From: Emmonsiellopsis sp. PD_33
Taxonomy: Eukaryota; Ascomycota; Eurotiomycetes; Onygenales; Ajellomycetaceae
Length of the DNA stretch: 26,506 bases
Assembly: GCA_032988165.1 (NCBI GenBank)
Contig: JANTQF010000433.1
Coordinates: forward strand, 1 to 26,506
Direction of reading: 5' to 3'
Shown here: positions 19,135 through 26,506 of the stretch, in pieces
Position numbering within the stretch: position 1 is the first letter of the stretch
How the letters are laid out: each line of letters opens with the position of its first letter
Notes under the pieces: model-generated
Told to the model about the DNA's origin: nothing
What the model saw: the letters and a program-made list of their open reading frames with translations, nothing else
Database searches by the model: none
Made by a program: the position numbers and the translations under genes

Positions 19135-20868
19135 ATGATTCTCTCCTTCCTTTTAACGCCCTACACGTTAATTTTAGTTGCCGTTTTTTACTACGTCGCT
19201 CCATATCTGCGGAAATGGTACCTTCATGATATCCCGGCGCCATTTGCCGCCTCATTCTCGAACTTATGGCTTATGTACCAATGTCGACGTGGTATACGGT
19301 ATAAGTCTGTGGACGAGGCGCATAAGAAATATGGGCCCCTCGTGAGGATACAACCTCACCATGTTTCCGTCGCCGACGCGGATGCCATACCGATTATTTA
19401 TGGACATGGAAACGGATTTTTGAAGTCGTAAGTGCTGAGTTATTTCTTACTGTTTGGATTATCCCTGATCCAGCCACTTGGGATAACCTAGTCATATACG
19501 GGGGTCTTCACTTTCCTAAGCGCCTGACTCGTTCGATGTTAGGGAATACTATGACGCATTTGTATCCATCCGCCGGGGACTCTTCAATACTCGGGATCGC
19601 GTGGAGCACACAAGGAAGCGGAAGACTGTTGCCCATACATTCAGCGCCAAGTCGATTGGACAATTCGAGCAGTATATACATGGGAATCTTGAGGAATTTG
19701 TTCGGCAGTGGAGTAGAATTTCTACCAATGAGCGAAATCCCAAGACCGGGTTTGCTTCGATTGAAGCATTGAATTGGTTCAACTATCTTGCATTTGATAT
19801 CATTGGCGACCTCGCGTTTGGCGCTCCGTTCGGTATGCTCGAGAAGGGTAAAGATTTCGCCGAAGTTCGAAAATATCCCGACTGTCCTCCTACCTATGCC
19901 CCTGCAATCCAGGTCCTAAATCGCCGTGGGGAGGTTTCGGGAACATTAGGAATTTTCCCAGATTTAAAACCATGGGCAAAATTTCTTCCCGATCGATTTT
20001 TCCGCGATGGTCTTGAGGCTGTGGAGGAGCTTGCGGGAATTGCTGTTGCGCGTGTTTCTGAACGCCTTCGGCCCGAAGTCATGGCCAACAATACACGCGT
20101 GGATCTCCTAGCACGGTTAATGGAGGGACGTGATCAAAATGGGAACAAACTTGGCCGAGAAGAGCTCACCGCCGAGGCACTAACCCAACTTATTGCTGGA
20201 TCCGACACAACCTCGAACACTGCATGTGCGTTATTATACTGGGTTTTGAAAACTCCGGGAGTTAAGGAGGAGCTCCAGAGAGTTCTTGATGAAGTGATTC
20301 CGGATGGAGTTGAGGTCCCCTCATTCGCTATGGTTAAAGACGTCCGATAGTACGTATCGGACTTTTCTATTAACCCCTCTTTTGCAAAATTCCTACATCT
20401 TTTTATTCCACTGGCTAACTTCCATCTAGTCTGACCTGGGTGATCGCCGAAACCATGCGTATACATAGCACATCTTCACTGGGTCTCCCTCGTATGATCC
20501 CTAAAGGTGCTGCGCCGGTCAAGATCCACAATCATATTTTCTACCCAGGGACTGTTCTATCTGTTCCATCCTATACGATCCACCACTCGAAGAGTATCTG
20601 GGGTGCCGATGCGGACGAGTTTGTGCCCACACGTTGGGATCCCGCTCGGCTGACCAGTCAACAGAAAGCCGCGTTCATCCCATTTAGCACTGGACCCCGT
20701 GCTTGTGTCGGGAGAAATGTCGCGGAAATGGAGCTTCAGTGCATGGCCGCTACGGTGTTCAAGAACTTCGACTTCGAACTTCAGCAGGGGGGCCCGTTGG
20801 AGACTAGGGAAGGATTTTTGCGGAAGCCCCTCGGACTCCAGGTTGGTTTGAAGAAGCGAGGGTCGTGA
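19135..20868 (+). CDS. bphA: Cytochrome P450 of family CYP53, benzoate 4-monooxygenase
   Basis: Three exons (19135-19427, 19543-20349, 20430-20868) give 512 residues; introns are 115 bp (GTAAGT) and 80 bp (GTACGT) with CTGAC/CTAAC branch words. CYP53 enzymes para-hydroxylate benzoate to 4-hydroxybenzoate, feeding protocatechuate and the beta-ketoadipate pathway, at the ER membrane with NADPH-P450 reductase. Features: N-terminal membrane anchor (residues 2-25) then IPAPFAA; YGHGNGFLKS and RRGLFNTRDRVEHTRKRKTV, typical of CYP53; I-helix AGSDTT at 316-321; ExxR at 374-377 (ETMR); heme loop FSTGPRACVG with C459. The frame is open upstream through GTG 19051, but the ATG at 19135 gives the expected anchor. 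All key residues are intact, so it should be functional. Confidence 0.94.
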
Positions 20869-21250
20869 ACTGTCTCTTGGTACCGTTTCTTCCTTCTTCC
20901 TTCTTGCTCTGATTTCGATATCTTTGATGCTGGATGCGTACCGTGCTTTGATGGAGCGCGAACGTGAAAAAGTTTCGAAACAGTTGACAGACATACTGTA
21001 CATACCTAGGCATACATACCTAAGCACATACCCCGGTTTATTTTGGGCCCTATGGCGGTCTGACACATTATTTATTGAACGACATGAATGAAACTTTATT
21101 TACATATATTACTATATACCAAAAAGGCCCACTTTTATCGAGACAAAAAACTGTACCCGCGTGTGGTGAATCCAGAGATGATGCTACATAGCCAGCTATA
21201 TCAATATTGAACGAAACAACTCCTACCCACAGCTCTAGCGGAGTAACCGG
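20869..21250. other. Convergent 3' region between CYP53 and the minus-strand gene
   Basis: The 382 bases hold two 3' ends. CATACCTAGGCATACATACCTA at about 21001-21022 is a small partly repeated patch, and an AT-rich stretch follows at 21070-21135. No gene is visible. Confidence 0.5.
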
Positions 21251-21999
21251 CTATTGGGTCAATCTGCTCACAGCAGTTTCCATCAAAAGCTTAGTATACT
21301 GCTGATGAAGCCAGACGATGGGTTTTGGCATGGGCTCATTCTCAGCCTCCCCCAACCCCTGATAGAAGACGGATTTCAACGCAAACTCAGCGACGCCTTC
21401 TTCCTTTTTGATGTTGGTGGATATCTCGAAGAGGCCATCCGAGGACCTGACGCCGCGATCAAGAGGGGTGTCGCCACACCTGACAATGATCCGCGAGGGT
21501 GTGTGCTCGACTACATTGAAATGGTCTGTGATCTCGGTGCCTACGGGGTATGTGGATGTACGAAGTTGGGACGTTGACCAGAGTTGGTGAGCGGTTCGGG
21601 GGGTTTCGTATTTATGTGCAAGATAAGAACGTTGGAATGCGTAGCCTAGGGATTTCGGTATCATATTAGTCAATATGCGCGTAGATTTATCGGGATAGGG
21701 CAGGGTAGAGATTCCGTACCAAGACCACCCCAGACACTGGCACAGAAGGCTTCAACCAACTTGCCGTCCTGGGCAAGAAGCTGTGGATTGATCTTGGACA
21801 AGGGGACTTTCTTTACACAGAGGTCGTGGGTAGTGGGGTTTTTCTGGGGGTTGTATTTGCGGAAATACGAGGAGGTAAACAAGTAGTCGGAGGACGAGAG
21901 CGGAACAAAAGTAGAGTCGCGCGTAAGGTAGAAGAACGAGCCGGTGGCTGCGGCACCACCCACCAGGGATGTTTTAAAAAGGGCTTTGAAAAGACCCAT
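21251..21999 (-). CDS. Conserved fungal protein of unknown function with N-terminal hydrophobic segment
   Basis: Two exons on the minus strand (21999-21720, 21645-21251) give 224 residues. The 74-bp intron starts GTACGG, ends CTAG and interrupts a glycine codon in WGGLGYAFQRS. Residues about 10-27 (KTSLVGGAAATGSFFYLT) are hydrophobic enough to be a membrane anchor or organelle-targeting segment. The middle has SDYLFTSSYFRKYNP and THDLCVKKVPLSKI; the C-terminal half has VGTEITDHFNVVE, SRIIVRCGD and SDGLFEIS, an alternating strand pattern. I recall close relatives in many filamentous ascomycetes annotated only as hypothetical, but know no function. It lies last in the island, facing away from the right arm. 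Confidence 0.85.
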
Positions 22000-22200
22000 G
22001 GCGTCGTTGTAAGGTGATGTAGCGGCAGACGGCGGCGGAGAGACAATATCATACGGAGTACATATCGCGATTAAAGGAGAGGAGGAGCGGAGCGGAGAGA
22101 GATTACCTAAGGCACGGCACCTTCCCCAAACAGGCTAGCGGCCGCAGCAGACCACGTGCCTGGAGATAAGATAAGATAAGGGCAATAAGATATTGACAGC
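22000..22200 (-). promoter_or_regulatory. Promoter of the minus-strand gene with GATA triplet
   Basis: TACGGAGTA is at 22052-22060, CACGTG at 22153-22158, and three overlapping AGATAAG-type words run through 22164-22180. GATA factors (AreA, or Sre-type iron regulators) bind HGATAR words, and clustering makes binding more plausible. The last CpG of the window is inside the CACGTG at 22155-22156, so the promoter touches the start of the CpG-free arm. Confidence 0.5.
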
Positions 22201-23399
22201 TAGGTTGTCAACCACTGATGAAACCTCACCAAAAACCCCCTGGTTCTTCTGTAGCAAGGCTCCCTTACTATAGGTCTCTCTAGTAGCTATTAAAGAAACA
22301 CAACACACTTAGATGACCATCTCAGGAAATAACTAGAATTAATAATAATAATATTAGAAGCTAAAGGATTCTTTACTCTTAAATAAGCTTTAAATTAGTA
22401 ATTTCATTTATCTTTCATACTCAGAGATTAATAGAACTAAATGATTAATAATTAGTTCTACTATATAACTTTATTTATATCTATTCTTTCTTTTAATAGT
22501 AGTAGTCTCATTATAAATAAGAAAAAGAAAAAGAATAATAAAAGAAAGATAATATAAATATATTCTTATAAATATACTTTTATAATTATCTGAAAAGTAA
22601 AATAAAACTTTTCTTTACTTTTTATTCTTAGTTTTTATTTTCATCTTCATTTCTTTAATTATCTTTAGAACATATAAATAATAAGAGTATTAACTTTATT
22701 CTAATTAACTTCTAATAATTAATTTTATATATTATCTTTAATATTCTTAATGAACTTCTTAGAATCCTCTAATCTATTTATTATCTCTAAAAATAAAGTT
22801 ATTATAATATCTTTTCTTATTATAATAATTATTAGCTTTTACTGTAATAATAGAGTTAGCTCATCAGTTAATAGTATTATAATAAGAACACAGTGCATAA
22901 TAAAATTCATAGAAAAAGGCTTAATTATCTTTGAAGTGTGGAGGCTTCATGATGTCTATATGTTGCTGGGGCCATCAGGGCTAACTAAGCTACTACATAC
23001 TATAAAAATAACACTGTATGTGTAGCAAGCACTGGGGTATAAAAAAAGATCAGTATTCTCACTAATATATTAAGCAAACTAACTAACTTCACCATGAGAG
23101 GCAGCATCTCCACATATAGAGGTAATATAAGTAAAAATAAAACAAAATTACTTCACTAAATGGCAGCATCTCCACAGGTCAGAGGCATGGAAAGAGAATG
23201 CTTGAAAGAAATTTAGAATGCAGAATAAGCAGGCAAGCATGTGTTAAATGTGTTGATGATAGTTCAAATAGTATGGAAGATCTAAATGGCTGAGAGCTTA
23301 GAAAAAGAACTATTAAGATAGAGGCTACTTACTTACCTGAGAGTTTATATAGAGCTGAAATGATTATAATCTCTAGTTGACTGATTCATACTATTCTTA

Positions 23400-25560
23400 G
23401 CTTCTTAAGGCATTCCTCTTTAATATTATGTTAAAGTTAGCTTATAGTTTTATCAACATCATTCTAGGTTATCTCAGGTGGGAAGATATCCTTATTACCT
23501 TTCTACTATTCATTCTATTAAACTTTAATCTCTTATGTTTAGATACTATTATATTATTTGTTCATCACCTTGTAGTGTTCATCATGTATGCAGGCAAGAT
23601 CTTGCTTGTGAGCTAGTTATATTACTTTTACCTCACATGTAAGATCTTTAAGGGAACTGAAATCTTCATCAAAATAGATAAACTATTTCTATAGGTAACA
23701 TCTCAGACTATTATAGAATTTCCATTCTAAGTAAGTTACATGTAGGCAGATGAAGACAGGTTCATTATCATTATATATTTTAGAGATATCATCTATCTTT
23801 CAATTTATAATATAATGTGGAGAGGCACTATCCATCATCATGCCTATCATTATTTTATATGAAGTAAGTTTAATGAGTTGAAATAGTGTGTTCAGAGCAT
23901 TTCCTTTAATATCTCATTCATGTTGAGGGGCTACCTATATCTTTAGCTCAGAGAAATATAGAGTGTTACCTACTTTAAATGTCACAAAGAGTTAGTTCTC
24001 TTTTTATTTATTATGCCTGTATTAGGTTTCTTTCTTGAAGAGGATGTTCCACTATTTGTTGATTCTCTAAATGGAGATTCTTAGCTCATTCATCTATATC
24101 TTCTATCTGGTTAGTATAATGAGGAGCTTTAAGTTTGCCAATTAAATCTCATTCATTAATAATTTACTATTAGTAATAATAATAGCTACTAGTTTTTTAA
24201 CTTCTATAACTTCTACTTCTTCTTGCTTGTATAACATATCAAATATTAATTTGAAGTCTAGAGTATTTTCTTTATTTTACTATAAGAAGATCTTACTGTT
24301 ACTATGGTCATCATCATTATTCTAACCCACATCTTCATTATTAATATCCATTATCTTTTGATTATTATCTACAAATAGATCTTTCTCCACATACTTGCTT
24401 TTATTCTCCTCTATTTCTGATTCTGATGGAGGTGGAGGTGAGCAAGCTTTATTCTGAATTTAACATTTTTAGTGTTGTAAGGACTCTGGCATGAGCTATT
24501 ATTACTATTAGACCTTGACTTTTCTATTCTTTAGAGTTTTCAGATTGATAGCCTCCTTCTTTTATCCTACTATTTTATTACTATAGTCTGTGATCTCTGT
24601 TTTCATACCATATCTAGACAGCCTGAGATAGTTAATGACTTTTTTAGTGGTTACAGTGAATCTATTCTGTCTGAGTGCTTATACACATTACTACTAATAT
24701 TTATCTTAAATGTTAAACTTGACTGAGTTTAAGTTACTATTTAATAGCTTACATTCAACTTTAGGGATTCTCAGGCCATCACAGTTATAATGGAACTTGT
24801 TGATGAGGAGGTCAGGGTATAGTATTTTAACTATTTATCTCATACAGGTGTCTTTTACTTCTCTCTTAGTGTTTATGATACTATCTCATATGTCTTCATC
24901 AGTTATTTTAAGGTCATGTGTAGTTACTTAGCAGAAGAAGAAGTGGTATGTCAGAGCTGATATGTTTATCCCCATTCAATATTATAGTTCTGATTTGATC
25001 TTATATCATGAAAAACCCAATATATTAATGTAGTTTTTTATTGTTTCTTATTTATTACTACACAGAATCTATACTCTCATCCTTTAATGTGAGTACTTGA
25101 TTTTAAATTCAAAAGGGTTTATATCACTATCTGGTGCTTCCAGGCTTAGAGGCAGTTAACAGCAGCTGTAGTTATAGTTTGTTTCTAATAGATAAAGGTC
25201 AGAATATATAATTATAACTATATAAAGCATGCATTCATCTTTAAGTTCTCTGATTATATTTGTCAGGAGCAGCTGAATGTCAATATCTAAGATGCTGAAC
25301 TATTATAGAGTAGTGTCACAGTAAATTTGTGGAGGTTCTGAAGTTAATATCTAAATCAGTGGTATGTGTGGGTTGAGTATTAGGTATTATACTATTTGTT
25401 AAATCTCAATATCCTGGCAAAAACATTGCCTCTCTGTCTGTTTGATGTTACTGTAATATATAATGTTGAAATCATGATAGGGGTTCTTAAGGTATATTAA
25501 TAGGTTGTCTGGATCTAGGTACTAAATCATTATGAGAGTGGTGATTTCTTCATGACTACT
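23400..25560 (-). pseudogene. Relic of a large unidentified protein, probably element-encoded
   Basis: Reading the minus strand with codons starting at positions divisible by 3 gives protein-like sequence over about 2.1 kb. Samples checked to be in one frame: YLDPDNLLIYLKNPYHDFN near 25520; MGINISALTYHFFF near 24980; LLINKFHYNCDGLRIPKVE near 24800; LRLSRYGMKTEITDYSNKI near 24620; SPPPPSESEIEENKSKY near 24440; YFDEDFSSLKDLTCEVKVI near 23675. The frame is cut by several dozen TAA, TAG and TGA codons, mostly where Gln, Trp or Arg codons would give a stop by one C-to-T or G-to-A change, yet there is no net frameshift. The order is a folded N-terminal part, a basic segment, then a proline/serine/acidic linker and a further globular part. 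I do not recognise the family; it is not gypsy gag or pol as far as I can tell. A frameshift may sit near 25540, where a second frame (AQNKPNYSSHTFISDRQVV) is also open. Confidence 0.6.
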
Positions 25561-25812
25561 TGTCTGTCAGAGATGAAGGTGTGAGAGGAGTAATTTGGTT
25601 TATTTTGTGCAATGTATTGTTATAATGAATAAAGGGGGTTAAACATCATATGCCCATGATGAATTCATCATTGTGGTGATATTATTAATATAAGGGGTGA
25701 GTATGTTTATTACCTATATTTCTAGACACTTAATGCCTGTGGAGAATCCATATTCTATATCATATATACTTATAATAAAAATATTCACTTTCTTTATTCT
25801 CTTCAGTATCTT

Positions 25813-26186
25813 TACTTCTTAGAAGCTTTAATAGAGTATGCTCTTTCATAATCCTGTATAAGCTTCTTTAATCTTTTAATATCTATCTTATTCACCTATT
25901 AATTATCCTTCAGCCTATAGCCTTTTCATTGTAGTAGGTACTGAGTTTTGCCACATGATATTCTCTTTACTACTATCTTTTCTACTTTATATGTAGGATT
26001 TTCACCAGCTACTGCTGGTTTGACTGGTGAGAATTCCAGATGTTAACACTCATAGAGGTCCCTTTATTAAGGAAGAGGTTCAAGTATTATTATACTTATA
26101 GTAACTAAATGGATCTTCATCATGTGTGATAGTTCTAATTTATATGCAAGTAATCCTATTTACTCAAGTATTCTAAATGGTCTAAT
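25813..26186 (-). mobile_element. Degraded Ty3/gypsy chromovirus: integrase C-terminus and chromodomain
   Basis: One minus-strand frame reads RPFRILE-stop-IGLLAYKLELSHMMKIH and ILEPLP, the GPY/F-type C-terminal module of gypsy integrases. After a short linker it continues with YKVEKIVVKRISCGKTQYLLQ-stop-KGY and LKKLIQDYERAY, a chromodomain in which the stop replaces the expected tryptophan. Such chromodomains end the pol polyprotein of chromoviruses and direct insertion into heterochromatin. Stops are point mutations (TGG to TGA, CAA/CAG to TAA/TAG). The upstream part of pol should lie beyond 26187 on the minus strand, but what follows there is not integrase-like, so the element is truncated or interrupted. 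No LTR was identified. Confidence 0.8.
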
Positions 26187-26208
26187 ATTATTATTATTAT
26201 TATTATTC
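26185..26208. repeat. ATT trinucleotide microsatellite
   Basis: About seven to eight ATT units lie immediately before the integrase module. On the minus strand they read as AAT codons (a run of Asn) in the same frame as the integrase relic, so they appear to be an expansion within the former coding sequence. Confidence 0.8.
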
Positions 26209-26245
26209 TTCATTTAAGGTGTATGGCAGTCAGTGACTATGACAC

Positions 26246-26506
26246 TTACCTAAGTATAAACTTAGGATTTTCTAGCTCAAACCATCTAGTATACAGGCCC
26301 AATTTATAACTTGCAATAACAGAATTCCAGCCTAGAATAAAAAAGCTATCAAAACTGCATTTTTTATAAACAACAGTTTCCAAACCATTCATCTCAGATA
26401 GATAATGTGTAAAGAAAATAAGGAAAAAACTAAAGAATGTAAAAACAGGCAAAACAGACAAGCTTTTTAAGGAAAATAGCTGTAATAGCTGACAGAAAGA
26501 CTTCAA
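26246..26506 (-). other. Open frame running off the right edge, origin unknown
   Basis: Minus-strand frame of 86 codons, open to the end of the window, with no stop until 26246. The C-terminal part reads GWNSVIASYKLGLYTRWFELENP and has intact Trp codons, unlike the neighbouring relics. It ends beside AG/GTAAGT, a perfect splice-donor sequence (GTAAGT reads from about 26250 on the minus strand). It could be part of an exon of a gene to the right, or chance in AT-rich DNA. A perfect hairpin CCTAAGT-ATAA-ACTTAGG (26249-26266) overlaps this end. I recognise no domain. Confidence 0.3.

Larger units (their letters stand above)
22157..26506. other. AT-rich, CpG-free right arm
   Basis: No CG dinucleotide was found from here to the end of the window. 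About 22320-22860 is extremely AT-rich with TA/AT low complexity and shows nothing I can name. From 22900 on the GC content rises somewhat and relics of mobile elements become readable. A short direct repeat GGCAGCATCTCCACA at about 23100 and 23162 marks a local duplication of about 62-65 bp. The open frames at 22750-23025 and 23428-23616 (plus) are low-complexity and not called as genes. Confidence 0.8.

Noticed and set aside
22250..23029. TGTAGCAAG at 22250 and 23021 as possible LTR starts
   Set aside because: The sequences that follow differ completely, so these are not paired LTR ends.
1..26506. tRNA or rRNA genes
   Set aside because: I looked for T-loop-like GTTCGA words on the plus strand; the few found are inside coding sequence or lack a cloverleaf context.

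Overview
The window looks like nuclear DNA of a filamentous ascomycete. Genes carry short introns with GT-AG ends and fungal branch-point sequences. The proteins have clear Eurotiomycete-type relatives, notably a CYP53 benzoate hydroxylase and a Pso2/Snm1 nuclease. A gene island of normal base composition, about 18.5 kb long (roughly 3.69 to 22.16 kb), lies between two AT-rich arms. Isochore-like architecture of this kind, with hypermutated transposon relics, would fit Onygenales such as the Blastomyces/Ajellomyces group. That placement is inference; I cannot name the species.

Left arm (1-3692): no gene found. It is built from several unrelated families of diverged direct repeats (141, about 98, 46/61 and 77 bp periods) and contains not one CpG dinucleotide. 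Next comes a gene-poor transition zone (3693-6746) of normal composition with a few palindromic regulatory-like sites and no convincing gene.

Gene island, in order: an SH3BGR-type thioredoxin-fold protein (+); ribulose-phosphate 3-epimerase (-), convergent with it; a long divergent promoter region; a large protein with a C-terminal SAM-methyltransferase domain (+); LSM2 (+, three exons); a PSO2/SNM1 interstrand-crosslink repair nuclease (+); a CYP53 benzoate 4-hydroxylase (+); and a conserved fungal protein of unknown function (-). The genes are ordinary single-copy housekeeping or catabolic genes and do not form an obvious cluster or pathway. I corrected start codons and assembled exons from splice sites; all joined reading frames close properly.

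Right arm (22156-26506): again no CpG at all. It holds a degraded Ty3/gypsy chromovirus end (integrase C-terminus plus chromodomain, minus strand). Beside it is a relic of about 2.2 kb of a large protein in one continuous minus-strand frame, broken by several dozen stops but no net frameshift. I could not identify that protein; it is the most interesting unknown in the window. At the right edge an undamaged minus-strand open frame runs off the window.

The main unusual signals are the absolute CpG loss in both arms, the unidentified relic protein, the repeat families of the left arm, a 9-bp palindrome-like promoter word (TACGGAGTA) seen three times upstream of genes, a long inverted repeat inside the epimerase intron, and two PCNA-binding-like motifs in the Pso2 homologue.
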